A stretch of 50,445 nucleotides of DNA, taken from the NCBI RefSeq assembly GCF_000759435.1, contig NZ_JRJG01000063.1:1-50445 (forward strand), given 5' to 3'. The stretch comes from Hoeflea sp. BAL378 (GTDB lineage Bacteria > Pseudomonadota > Alphaproteobacteria > Rhizobiales > Rhizobiaceae). Below the pieces are notes generated by a model. That model saw only the letters and a list, made by a program, of their open reading frames with translations. It was not told the origin of the DNA and searched no databases. Positions 24,086-33,451 of the stretch are shown in pieces; the first letter of the stretch is position 1, and each line of letters starts with the position of its first letter. Position numbers and translations under genes: made by a program.

Positions 24086-24365
24086 CCAGGTTGAATGATC
24101 TCAAGACGAAACTGCTCAAGCGTCCCGATGTGCGCGCCGAATACGATGCTCTGGACGAAGAATTCTCGATCGTCGAGGCGCTGATCCGCGCCCGCGCGGA
24201 GGCATGACGCAGGAGCAGGTCGCCGAGAAGATGCAGACCTCGCAGTCTTATGTCGCCAAGCTCGAAAGCGGCCGCGTCAGCCCGTCGATGAAAGCGCTGC
24301 AGCGCTACGCCGCCGCCACCGGCGCGTGGCTGAAGATCAGTTTTGAGCCTGTGGTGACGCCGTAA
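24082..24365 (+). pseudogene. Frameshifted HTH (XRE/HigA-like) antitoxin
   Basis: ATG 24082 encodes 41 residues ending ..VEALIRARAEA then TGA (24205-24207). The other part starts at ATG 24204 and encodes 53 residues, MTQEQVAEKMQTSQSYVAKL followed by ESGRVSPSMKALQRYAAATG. Joined, they give a normal HigA/XRE antitoxin (R.RAEAGMTQEQVA), so about two bases seem to be missing around 24203. The two frames overlap as ATGA, so reinitiation could still yield the HTH part alone. GC content is normal, so this predates or flanks the AT-rich insertion. Confidence 0.75.
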
Positions 24366-24536
24366 TACCGGCTTCCTGACGCCGCCGACCGCGGCGGATC
24401 GCTCCTGCGAATGGGCCTTGACCGCGCCCGCGAGAAGCCCACATCGCACAAGGCATACTGGGGAACCCGCGCCGCAGCCTTCATTTCGCCCCGTTCTTAA
24501 GGGCTTGTTAAGGTTTCAATCCTGTCGGAGGTCTTC

Positions 24537-25844
24537 ATGGCGCTTGGCGCATCGCACCGCTTGCACGAGGGCGTCCTCGCCGTCGAAACCATGACGCGCT
24601 TTGCACTGGCCGTGCTGGCGCTGGCATCTGGCGTCTACACCTATCTGGGCGTCCGCAGCCTGCTCGACGGGTCGCCCACCGCGATCTTCTTCGCCGCCAT
24701 CATCTATTCGGCGTCGGTTTCCGTGGCGATCTACGCCTTCTGGTCCTACATGGCCCGCTTCTATCCGCATGTCACCGGCGCCGCCTCCCGCGGCGCCCTG
24801 ATCGGCGTCATGGCGCTCGGCTGCGCCATGATCATCGCCATGTCGAGCTGGCTCAATGCGGCGGCGCTGGCCGGATCCGCGGCGCTCGAGCAGCATCTGG
24901 CCGAGACGGTGCAGGATTATACCGCCGACCTCGACCAGGCGCACCAGAACGCGCTCGCCGCCCAGAGCCTGCTGCCCGATATCCAGCGGACATCGGAACG
25001 CTTCTCGCGGCTTGCCGAGGACGAGCGCGAGAACGGCGCGCTGACCGGAACCACGGGGTCGGGCAGCGTGGTCCAGCTCCTGTCGCAGATGTCCTCGCAA
25101 CTGAGCGAGCTCGAGGCCGGCATCGTCGCCTCGCGCGAGCGCGTCGCCACGCTCTTCGACGAAGGGCGCAGCCATCTTGCCACCATGCGCACGCTGGTCT
25201 CGGCGCCAGGCGCCGTGGCGCCGCGCAGCGACGAGTTCTCCGCCGAGGTCGTGGCGCTCTCGGGCGTCATCACCTCGCTCGAGCAGACCTCGATTGCCCC
25301 GTCGGTCAAGCGCGCGGCCGAGGACCTGTCGCTCGGCTTCATCGCCCCGGTCGCCGATGGCAGGGCCGCCGATCTCGTCGACCGCCAGGACCAGGTGATG
25401 CAGACGATCCGTGCCTCCGTCTCCGCCCAGTCTCAGGTTCTCTCGCAGGCCGCCGACGACATCCTGGCGCGCGCGCCGGTGGCCGAGCGCCGCTTCGTGC
25501 CGCTGTCGTCGGCGGAAGCCGTGCTGCGCTATGCGAGCGATTTCATCCCGGCCTGGGCAGGCGCCATCTCCATCGACCTGCTGCCCGCCGTCCTGGTCTT
25601 CATCCTCGCCGTCGTCCACGGGGCGATCCGGCGGCAGGAGGAGCGGCTGCCCTTCGCGCAGCGGATCACCGCGGCGGAGCTTCTCGAGGCGCTCGAGGTG
25701 CAGCGCGCGCTCGGCCGCCAGGGGGTTGATGTCGAACAGGCGCTGCAGTCGGCCGAAGCCGAGGACGAGCGCGCACGGACGGACTCCAACATCACCAGCC
25801 TCGACATGTCGGCGAAGGCCCCGCGCAAGGGGCCACCCGCGTGA
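24537..25844 (+). CDS. Four-segment membrane protein with extracytoplasmic helical domain
   Basis: A 435-aa protein with three N-terminal membrane segments (about 18-39, 47-69, 84-108), a loop of about 230 residues that is Ala/Leu/Gln/Ser-rich and helical (AALEQHLAETVQDYTADLDQ; RERVATLFDEGRSHLATM), one more membrane segment (about 342-364, IDLLPAVLVFILAVVHGA) and a charged cytoplasmic tail. No known domain is apparent; the helical loop resembles ligand-binding helical bundles in topology only. Strong GGAGG upstream. Its TGA overlaps the GTG of the ClpP-like gene, so the two proteins are made together and probably interact. Confidence 0.85.
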   Translation: MALGASHRLHEGVLAVETMTRFALAVLALASGVYTYLGVRSLLDGSPTAIFFAAIIYSASVSVAIYAFWSYMARFYPHVTGAASRGALIGVMALGCAMIIAMSSWLNAAALAGSAALEQHLAETVQDYTADLDQAHQNALAAQSLLPDIQRTSERFSRLAEDERENGALTGTTGSGSVVQLLSQMSSQLSELEAGIVASRERVATLFDEGRSHLATMRTLVSAPGAVAPRSDEFSAEVVALSGVITSLEQTSIAPSVKRAAEDLSLGFIAPVADGRAADLVDRQDQVMQTIRASVSAQSQVLSQAADDILARAPVAERRFVPLSSAEAVLRYASDFIPAWAGAISIDLLPAVLVFILAVVHGAIRRQEERLPFAQRITAAELLEALEVQRALGRQGVDVEQALQSAEAEDERARTDSNITSLDMSAKAPRKGPPA

Positions 25845-26638
25845 CGCCCGCGTCGCTCGGCTCGCGCCTGAAGTCCGCCTTTGTGACCGCCGACGACGGT
25901 CTCTTGATGCGCGGCGCATTCTTCTCGCTTCTGGCGGCATCGGCCGCCTTTCTCTTCGTCGACCTCAGGGAAATGAGCCTGGCGAGCGCGGCGCTGCCCG
26001 GCCATGATCCGATGACCACGGACGCCCCGGTGCTTCCGCCAGCGCTGACGGACGGCGTTCCCCACCCGCCGCCGGTGGAACCGGAAACATCCCGCGAAGT
26101 CCTGAGCCAGCCGATGCGCTTCGAGCTGCTGCCCGGCGGCCAGCTCAAGGCGGAAGGGTCGATCGATCCGGGCGCAGCCGGCCGCTTCGCCGAGGAGATC
26201 GCGGCGCGCGGCGAATATGTCCAGGCGGTGTCGCTCAATTCGCCGGGTGGCTCCGTCGACGACGCGCTGGCGATGTCAAAGCTGATCCGGGAAAAGGGCC
26301 TGAACACCAGGGTGGAGACGAAGGCGCTCTGCGCCTCCTCCTGCCCGCTGGTCTTCGCCGGCGGGGTGGCGCGCGAGGCGGAAGCGGATGCCATTCTCGG
26401 CGTCCACCAGGTCTTCAATGCCGGCCAGGAACAGCCGTCCGCCGAGCAGGCCATGTCCGGCGCCCAAAGCACGACGGCGCGCATCGCCCGCCATCTCGAC
26501 GAGATGGGCATCGGCAGCGGGCTGTGGATCCACGCGCTGGAAACGCCGCCCGACCGGCTTTACTATCTGACGCCTGAGGAAATGGTGGAGTTCAAGCTGA
26601 CGACCGCCCCGGTGGCGACGGCGCAGCAGGCCGACTAG
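25841..26638 (+). CDS. Membrane-anchored ClpP-fold serine protease-like protein (COG3904 type)
   Basis: A 265-aa protein: one N-terminal membrane anchor (about 22-41), a Pro-rich linker (60-85), then a ClpP/crotonase-fold domain. NSPGGSVDDALAM (133-145) forms the oxyanion loop, CASSCPLVFAGG (164-175) supplies the candidate nucleophile Ser166, and GVHQ has His189. Similar proteins are annotated as ATP-dependent protease ClpP-like or COG3904 periplasmic proteins and have not been functionally defined, to my knowledge. It has no partner ATPase. The GTG start overlaps the upstream stop (GTGA), so the neighbour is the obvious partner or regulator. Confidence 0.88.
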   Translation: MTPASLGSRLKSAFVTADDGLLMRGAFFSLLAASAAFLFVDLREMSLASAALPGHDPMTTDAPVLPPALTDGVPHPPPVEPETSREVLSQPMRFELLPGGQLKAEGSIDPGAAGRFAEEIAARGEYVQAVSLNSPGGSVDDALAMSKLIREKGLNTRVETKALCASSCPLVFAGGVAREAEADAILGVHQVFNAGQEQPSAEQAMSGAQSTTARIARHLDEMGIGSGLWIHALETPPDRLYYLTPEEMVEFKLTTAPVATAQQAD

Positions 26639-26712
26639 GTGCCCGTCACGCGCTGTTTCGGCACGGTCCTGTGCGACGGGTCCGGCCCGCCCGCGCTTTC
26701 AGCCGGGCTGCT

Positions 26713-27921
26713 TCAGTCGAACTCTGCGAAATAGGCCGCGCCCGCGTCGGTGAGCAGCGGGCGGGCGTCCTTGAGCGGAATCTCCAGGAGATCGTCGGAG
26801 CAGGCGAAGATGACGTGCGGCAGGCCCTTGAGGGTGAACACCAGGCTGTGCTGGCGAAAGAAGACGCCGAGATTGGTCTGCACCAGGTCCGGAAGGCCGC
26901 ACTCGTCCTCGCGCGCCGCGTCGGACCGGTCGCGGTGCTGGTTGACATAGGCCGCCAGCGCGGCGCTGGGGCCGTCGCCGGCCCAGCCAATGAGCAGATG
27001 TTCCGCCACCACCGGTTCGCCGCTTTTCGCGTCGACCAGATACTCGGTGGTGAAATTGTCGGGATAGGCGCCGCCGCAGAAATAGCTGCCCGATTCCGAC
27101 CAGCCCAGCAGGCGGGAACTCAGGTGCTTCACCTCCACGCTCCAGTTGCCTTCAAATCCGTCGCTGCCGTCGCTGGACGAGCCGGTCCAGCCAAAACCGT
27201 GATAGGCGGTGGCGCCGCAGGCGAAGGCCGGCGCTTCCGACAGCATCCTGTGCCGGGCGAGAGCGGCGTTGAGCACGGCCGGATCCGCGCCCGAAAGGCG
27301 CACGACCACCGGATAGTCGAGACCGTTGCGGGGATCCGTGTCCAGGCGGATCACGCCGTCGCCGAGCGCGGTTTCCGGGCCCCGCTCAAACGGGGTGTCC
27401 ATCCGGAGAAAGTCGTAGGGCAGCGTCTCGGGGCTCGCGACCGGCTCCCCGCCGGACGCCATCGCATAAAAGCTGAACACGTCGAACGGAGCGTCGCCGC
27501 TGTCGCCGACCTTCCTGCGTCCCTTGAGCTCGAGCTTGAGCTTCAGGCTCTTACCGCTGTCGGGGTCGCGCCAGCGGCCGGAAAGGTGTTGGTCGCCGAC
27601 CGCGCCCGTGAGCACCCATTCCGCGCCGAGCGGCGCCTGGGTCACGAGCTCGCCGTCGGCCTTGCGGCACAGCGCCTCGCTGCAGGGGCGTTCCTCCCGC
27701 AGCGTCAGCCCCGCTCCGCCCGCGATAACGTGCAGCGGGATGTCGATGCCTTTTGAGAGATAGGCATAGCGGCCGACCTGCTGCGCGCCGGTCTCCGGGC
27801 CGGTGAATTCGGCGATGACCGGCAGGGTGCCGAGATGTCCCGCGTAGGTGAAGGCGTCGGCCATCGCCGGCTGCGCGGCGGACGACAGGATGGCGAGGGC
27901 TGCAAGGAGGAAGGTGCGCAT
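26713..27921 (-). CDS. Secreted protein, function unknown (402 aa)
   Basis: A Sec signal peptide (MRTFLLAALAILSSAAQPAM, cleavage after ADA) is followed by a large extracytoplasmic protein. Early segments (FTYAGHLGTLPVIAEFTGPE, YLSKGIDIPLHV) look beta-rich; later there are six Cys, including FACGATAYHG, SYFCGGAYPD, DECGLPD and FACSDD, suggesting disulphides. The end resembles DUF3298/RsiV-like C-terminal folds (LPHVIFACSDDLLEIPLKDA..LL), suggesting an anti-sigma-V-like or lysozyme-binding-type fold, but I am not confident. The start at 27921 has GGGAG upstream and fits the signal peptide; an extension of 12 codons is possible. Confidence 0.82.
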   Translation of the reverse strand: MRTFLLAALAILSSAAQPAMADAFTYAGHLGTLPVIAEFTGPETGAQQVGRYAYLSKGIDIPLHVIAGGAGLTLREERPCSEALCRKADGELVTQAPLGAEWVLTGAVGDQHLSGRWRDPDSGKSLKLKLELKGRRKVGDSGDAPFDVFSFYAMASGGEPVASPETLPYDFLRMDTPFERGPETALGDGVIRLDTDPRNGLDYPVVVRLSGADPAVLNAALARHRMLSEAPAFACGATAYHGFGWTGSSSDGSDGFEGNWSVEVKHLSSRLLGWSESGSYFCGGAYPDNFTTEYLVDAKSGEPVVAEHLLIGWAGDGPSAALAAYVNQHRDRSDAAREDECGLPDLVQTNLGVFFRQHSLVFTLKGLPHVIFACSDDLLEIPLKDARPLLTDAGAAYFAEFD

Positions 27922-27982
27922 GGGGCTCCCGGATGTGGTGAAGTCTCGATTGTGCATGTCTTTGCCCGCGGCCTGAAACCGA

Positions 27983-28426
27983 TCAGCCCGGCCTGGCGCC
28001 GCGGCGCGTGAAGAACAGGGTGATGCCGCCCAGCAGCAGCGCGCCGATCCAGGGCGAGAAGGACACGAAGGCGGCGGCGGTCCAGGTTTCGTAGGACCGG
28101 CCGGCCAGGATCCATTGCAGCAGGAAGCCCGCGAGCAGCCCTGCCAGCGCTGCGCCGCCGGCGGTGACGGGCCGCGGCCACGGCTTGCGCGCGGTCGGGG
28201 AGGCGGGCCGGCCGGAGGCGACGAAATAGCGGATGGCCGCCACGATCGCCACGACCAGCGCGACGGCCGGGCAGATGAAGAACGCCAGCCCCATGGCATT
28301 GGCGCCCTCGCGGGTGGACACCTCGAAGATGTCGAAGGCGATCAGGCCGATGGCCAGGGCGGCGACATAGCCGGCGATCAGCGCGACCAGCGCCATCAGC
28401 GCGGTTTTCAGCAGTCGCAGTCCCAT
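27983..28426 (-). CDS. Four-helix inner-membrane protein, function unknown
   Basis: A 147-aa protein with four hydrophobic segments (LKTALMALVALIAGYVAAL; AMGLAFFICPAVALVVAIVA; AGGAALAGLLAGFLLQWIL; FSPWIGALLLGGITLFF) and short basic loops, ending RRGARPG. It lies 61 bp upstream of the secreted 402-aa protein on the same strand and may be co-transcribed with it. There are no charged residues within the helices that would suggest a transporter. I do not recognise the family. Confidence 0.8.
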   Translation of the reverse strand: MGLRLLKTALMALVALIAGYVAALAIGLIAFDIFEVSTREGANAMGLAFFICPAVALVVAIVAAIRYFVASGRPASPTARKPWPRPVTAGGAALAGLLAGFLLQWILAGRSYETWTAAAFVSFSPWIGALLLGGITLFFTRRGARPG

Positions 28427-28660
28427 GGGTCTCTCCAGGCCGCGGCCCCCTCGGCCCGCGTGTCACCCCCGCAATTTCCCATGTTATTGAGCCGGAGGCG
28501 AGCAAATTCCTTTGGGCGGCGGACGCCCGGGCACCCTCCCGCCGCGAGCGCCCTTGTCACCCGGCAGCGACGGGGACGGAGCGACCGGCGCGCCCCGTCC
28601 GTCTCTGCAATTCCGGGCCCCCGCCGTCGGAACCCAAGTCCCGGCGGCGGAGGCATGGCC

Positions 28661-29782
<1,122 letters not shown>

Positions 29783-29817
29783 TGTCTTGGGAGTCCTTTT
29801 TCAGTGGAGCTTTCCAA

Positions 29818-29832
29818 GTATATAGTTTATAC
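29818..29832. promoter_or_regulatory. Palindromic HxlR operator candidate
   Basis: GTATA-TAGTT-TATAC is an inverted repeat with 5-bp arms in the intergenic region between the Old Yellow Enzyme gene and the HxlR gene. HxlR/MarR-type dimers bind short AT-rich dyads of this size. It lies about 36 bp from the reductase start and 52 bp from the regulator start, so it could cover both promoters. Confidence 0.55.
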
Positions 29833-29884
29833 CAAGGTTCAAGAACGCACTTTGGATTGACCAGGTATGGATAAGGAAACCACC

Positions 29885-30253
29885 ATGAATGCGAGGACCT
29901 GCGAGAGCTTTTCGGCCAGTTGCCCGAGCCGGGTTCTGTTCGACCAGATCGCCGACAAATGGTCGATGATGGTGCTCACCGTCCTCGACGCCGGGCCGAT
30001 GCGCTTCAACGCCATCAAGCGCCACCTCGAGGGCATCACCCAGAAGGCGCTGACCGAATGCCTCAGACGGCTCGAGCGCAACGGCCTTGTCGAGCGCCGG
30101 GTGCTGCCGACCTCGCCGGTGGGCGTCGAATACGAGATCACGCCGCTCGGCCGCACGCTGCAGCCGCCGTTCAAGGCGCTCTATGCCTGGACACGCGAGC
30201 AGATGCCGGAAGTCGAGGCGGCGCGCCGGGCGTTTGACGCCCGCGCCCGCTAG
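29885..30253 (+). CDS. HxlR family transcriptional regulator
   Basis: A 122-aa winged helix protein: DQIADKWSMMVLTVLDAGPM, then RFNAIKRHLEGITQKALTECLRRLERNG and the wing PTSPVGVEYEITPLG. Cys6 and Cys13 at the N-terminus are in the place where redox-sensing HxlR proteins (YodB, HypR, QorR) have reactive Cys. The ATG at 29885 has AAGGAAACC upstream; ATG 29867, six codons earlier, is the alternative. It probably represses the divergent ene-reductase and responds to electrophiles. Confidence 0.92.
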   Translation: MNARTCESFSASCPSRVLFDQIADKWSMMVLTVLDAGPMRFNAIKRHLEGITQKALTECLRRLERNGLVERRVLPTSPVGVEYEITPLGRTLQPPFKALYAWTREQMPEVEAARRAFDARAR

Positions 30254-30275
30254 AAGCCGGCAGGGTCCGTCAGGT

Positions 30276-31685
30276 CTAGGCGCTTTCGGCGCGCTGCGCG
30301 TACCGCTCCGGCCAGTCCGCGAGCGTGGCGCGCAGCAGGTCCGGCGCGGTCAGGGCCGCGGCCAGCATCGCCTCGCGCACATGGGCGGCGAAGGCGCCGG
30401 CGGGCATCGGCCGGCCGAACAGGTAGCCCTGGAATTCGTGGCAGCCGCAGTCGCTGAGAAAGGCGTGCTGCGCCGGCGTCTCGACGCCCTCGGCCACCAC
30501 CACGAGGCCCAGGTCGAGCCCGAGATGGACGATGCTCTTGACCAGCGCCGTGCCGCGTTCGCTGTCGAGCGAATCCCGCACGAAGCTGCGGTCGATCTTG
30601 ATCTGGTCGAGCGGCAGTTGCCGCAGATAGCTCAGCGACGAATAGCCGGTGCCGAAATCATCAAGCGCGAAGCGGATGCCGGCGGCGCGCAGATTGTCGA
30701 TCTTGGCGATCACCGGCGCCAGGCTGTGGACCACGACGCTTTCGGTGAGTTCGATCTTGAGCCGGGAGGGATCGACGCCGTGGAGGCGCACGGCGGCGAG
30801 CACCGAGCGCTCGAACTCCTCGACCTGGAACTGGTCGGCGCTGACATTGACGGCGAGCGTCAGGCCGCCGAGGGCCGGATCGCCGCGCCAGTGCGCCAGC
30901 GTGCGGCAGGCCTCCTCGATCACCCAGCCGCCGATCAGCGGCATCAGCCCGGCCGCTTCGGCCACGGGAATGAAGTCGTTGGGCGCCACCTGGCCGCGTT
31001 TGGGATGCTGCCAGCGGATCAGCGCCTCCGCGCCCAGGATCGTGCCGGCCCGGTCGATCTGCGGCTGGAAATAGAGCTCCATCTCGCCATTGCGCACGGC
31101 GTTGCGCAGCTCCAGCGCCAGCCCCTTCGGCCGGCTGAATTCCCGCTGCAGCACGTAGATGCCGCCGCACATCATGGCGGTCGCCAGGATGCCGTTGACC
31201 CAGATCCCGGTCGCCCGGATCTCGTCGGGAATGGCCTGGGCGAAGGGGAACGCATAGGTGGAGCAGGCCAGGAAGACGAAGGCCGTGAGGCTGACGGCGG
31301 TCACCGCGAGCTGGAACACCGACCGGCGCCGGAGATGGCCGAGATAGCCCAGCATCGCCAGCACCAGGAGATAGAGATGGGTGATCCTGGGGATCTCCGC
31401 GCTCGGCGGGTCGAACATCAGTCCGTAGAAGATGGCGAAGATCACCAGGCTGAGTTCGCTCACGATCAGGGCGGTGTTCAGCCGGCCGGCCCTGATCAGC
31501 AGCCATGCGCCGCCCGCGAGCGCCACGAGCAGCGTATTGGCGGTGGCGATCGGCCATCGCTCCATAAAGAGGAAGTAGATCGCCCAGGCCAGGCTCGAGG
31601 CCATGGTCAGGAGCGCGGCTGTCTCATAGGCGAAGATCAGCCGCTGCGACTGCCTGTCGGTATGCGCCTCCGGCCGGCGCCCCAT
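30276..31685 (-). CDS. Membrane c-di-GMP phosphodiesterase (EAL domain)
   Basis: About 469 aa. Several hydrophobic segments in the first ~190 residues (six or so, a MASE-like integral-membrane sensor; no PAS or GAF) are followed by an EAL domain. Catalytic motifs are intact: LGAEALIRWQHP, LAVNVSADQF (metal Asn), KIELTES, the loop-6 DDFGTGYSS, and LDQIKIDRSF, VAEGVET. It should hydrolyse c-di-GMP to pGpG and has no GGDEF. An extension to ATG 31757 is possible but its codons are poor; I prefer 31685. It opposes the cyclase at 10 kb in function, though not necessarily in pathway. Confidence 0.92.
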   Translation of the reverse strand: MGRRPEAHTDRQSQRLIFAYETAALLTMASSLAWAIYFLFMERWPIATANTLLVALAGGAWLLIRAGRLNTALIVSELSLVIFAIFYGLMFDPPSAEIPRITHLYLLVLAMLGYLGHLRRRSVFQLAVTAVSLTAFVFLACSTYAFPFAQAIPDEIRATGIWVNGILATAMMCGGIYVLQREFSRPKGLALELRNAVRNGEMELYFQPQIDRAGTILGAEALIRWQHPKRGQVAPNDFIPVAEAAGLMPLIGGWVIEEACRTLAHWRGDPALGGLTLAVNVSADQFQVEEFERSVLAAVRLHGVDPSRLKIELTESVVVHSLAPVIAKIDNLRAAGIRFALDDFGTGYSSLSYLRQLPLDQIKIDRSFVRDSLDSERGTALVKSIVHLGLDLGLVVVAEGVETPAQHAFLSDCGCHEFQGYLFGRPMPAGAFAAHVREAMLAAALTAPDLLRATLADWPERYAQRAESA

Positions 31686-31941
31686 GTCGAATGCCAATGG
31701 TCTCTCGCTTGTCTTGACCGGCCATGGGCCGGTCCTGCATCCCCCGTGGCAAGTCATCGCATCCCAAGCTTAACAAGATCATGGGCCCGGCCTGCGAGAA
31801 TCAGCGGGGTATTCTTTGGCCGGATCGGTTTGGCGATGCCGGCCGACGGGCCTCGCCCGATTTGCCGTTGCATGGGCCGCGGGCCGGCCCTATCGTCCCG
31901 GCTGCCGCGGTTTGCGGTCCCCAGCAGGAAAGTTCTCCCCG

Positions 31942-32370
31942 ATGACATGCCTTCGCGCCCCAGGCCTCGCTCTCGTGCTCGCCCTTGCCCCGGTCCTTGT
32001 GTCGCCCGTCCTGGCCGACAGCCTCGCCGCCGTCTCCACCACCGCCATGGGTATCACCGGCGACATCGAGCTCGATGATTTCTCGATCGTCTTCGAGAAC
32101 GGCGAGCGGCTGGACTTCGACGAACTCGTGGCCGACAATTTCAACGTCGAAGGCTCCCAGGTCGGCGCCTCGGTCTACAGCGTCACCACGCCCGCCGATC
32201 CCGAGCTCAACAACGGCAACAGGCTCTGCGGCCAGGGCGACGTCACCTATGTCGCCGTCTGGGGCGCCCCCTCGGACGACACGCTCACAATGGTCGGCGT
32301 CTTCGACACCCAGGATGCGCCGGTCCGCGATTCCGAAATGTGCGCGTCCTACACCTACGAGTACAAATAG
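31942..32370 (+). CDS. Secreted protein, function unknown (142 aa)
   Basis: A signal peptide (ALVLALAPVLVSPVLADS) is followed by a ~117-residue acidic mature protein (MGITGDIELDDFSIVFENGE, LDFDELVADNFNVEG) with two Cys (RLCGQGD, EMCASYTYEYK) likely bonded. The pattern (beta-strands with alternating hydrophobic residues) suggests a small beta-sandwich. A purine-rich GGAA lies upstream of the ATG. The family is not recognised. It is monocistronic and convergent with a LysR gene. Confidence 0.8.
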   Translation: MTCLRAPGLALVLALAPVLVSPVLADSLAAVSTTAMGITGDIELDDFSIVFENGERLDFDELVADNFNVEGSQVGASVYSVTTPADPELNNGNRLCGQGDVTYVAVWGAPSDDTLTMVGVFDTQDAPVRDSEMCASYTYEYK

Positions 32371-32407
32371 GCGCGAGCGGCACCGCGCGGACGGAGGAGG
32401 CCGCCGG

Positions 32408-33331
32408 TCACCCGTCCTGCCGCACGCCCCATTTCTGCCGCGTCCGCGGGCCGAGCTCGATCAGGAACTGCTCGAACACCTTGAGCTTCCGCGGCTTGAG
32501 CCGGTGGCGCGGGTGGGCAAGGAACATCTCGCTGCTGCCCGGACGGAAGCTGTCGAGCACCGGAACCAGGCTGCCCGCGCGCACCTCGGAATAGACCAGG
32601 TAGCTCGCAAGCTGCAGGATGCCCGCGCCGCGCCGGGCGGCGATCACCGCTGCCGGCGCCGTCTCGAAGGCCAGCCGTCCCTGGACCGCCACCGAGATCT
32701 CCTCGCCGCCCACCCGGAACCGCCACGGCACCGGCCGGCCGCTGACCGAGGAGATGATGGCGATGCACTGGTGGCGCGCCAGGTCCTCGGTCGAGGCCGG
32801 CGTGCCGCGGCTACCGAGATAGAGCGGGGAGGCGACCGTCATCACCGGGATCCGCCCGAGCGGGCGGGCGACGATGTCGATCTCCGGCACCGCGCCGACC
32901 AGCACCGCGGCGTCGATCTGGTCGCCCACGAAATCCGGCACGCCGTCGCGCGACAGGATTTCCAGATCGACCTGCGGATAGGCGGCGAGGAATTCGGGCA
33001 GCGCCGGCGCCACCGCCATGGCCGCGAGCCCGGCCGGGATCTGCACCCGGAGCCGGCCGCGCGGCTGCCGCTCGGCCGAGCCCACCTCGTCCTCCAGATT
33101 GGCGACCGCCTCGGTGATCGCCCGGGCCTTTTCGAGATAATAGAGCCCGTCCTCGGTGAGCCGCAGGCTGCGCGTGGTCCGCTCGATCAGTTGCACGCCG
33201 AGATATTTCTCAAGCTCGGTGAGAACCGCGCTGGCGCCGCCGCGCGACAGTCCCAGGTCGAGGCTGGCCGCCGAGAGGCTGCCGCGCTCGGCGACCCGTT
33301 GAAACACCTTCATCGCCTTGAGCTGGTCCAT
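32408..33331 (-). CDS. LysR family transcriptional regulator
   Basis: A 307-aa LTTR. The HTH is MKVFQRVAERGSLSAASLDL followed by GLSRGGASAVLTELEKYLGVQLIERTTR; the effector-binding periplasmic-binding fold follows (GRLRVQIPAGLAAMA, PLGRIPVMTVASPLYL). It is divergent from the haemerythrin gene with 120 bp between, so control of that gene is likely. No Cys pair of the OxyR type is present, so the effector is a small molecule of unknown identity. Confidence 0.92.
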   Translation of the reverse strand: MDQLKAMKVFQRVAERGSLSAASLDLGLSRGGASAVLTELEKYLGVQLIERTTRSLRLTEDGLYYLEKARAITEAVANLEDEVGSAERQPRGRLRVQIPAGLAAMAVAPALPEFLAAYPQVDLEILSRDGVPDFVGDQIDAAVLVGAVPEIDIVARPLGRIPVMTVASPLYLGSRGTPASTEDLARHQCIAIISSVSGRPVPWRFRVGGEEISVAVQGRLAFETAPAAVIAARRGAGILQLASYLVYSEVRAGSLVPVLDSFRPGSSEMFLAHPRHRLKPRKLKVFEQFLIELGPRTRQKWGVRQDG

Positions 33332-33451
33332 GGGATTGTCCGCTAATTTCGGACACTCAATCCGAATGCGACGTGTTTTTCAAGCGGAAGGAATTGGCTA
33401 TCCCGCGCTCCATTCAACCGCCGGACGAACCGGCGGCACAAGGAGACACCC

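Noticed and set aside
30087-32078. A 663-aa plus-strand frame over the EAL gene
   Set aside because: It begins inside the HxlR gene in another frame and runs antisense to a recognisable EAL domain.
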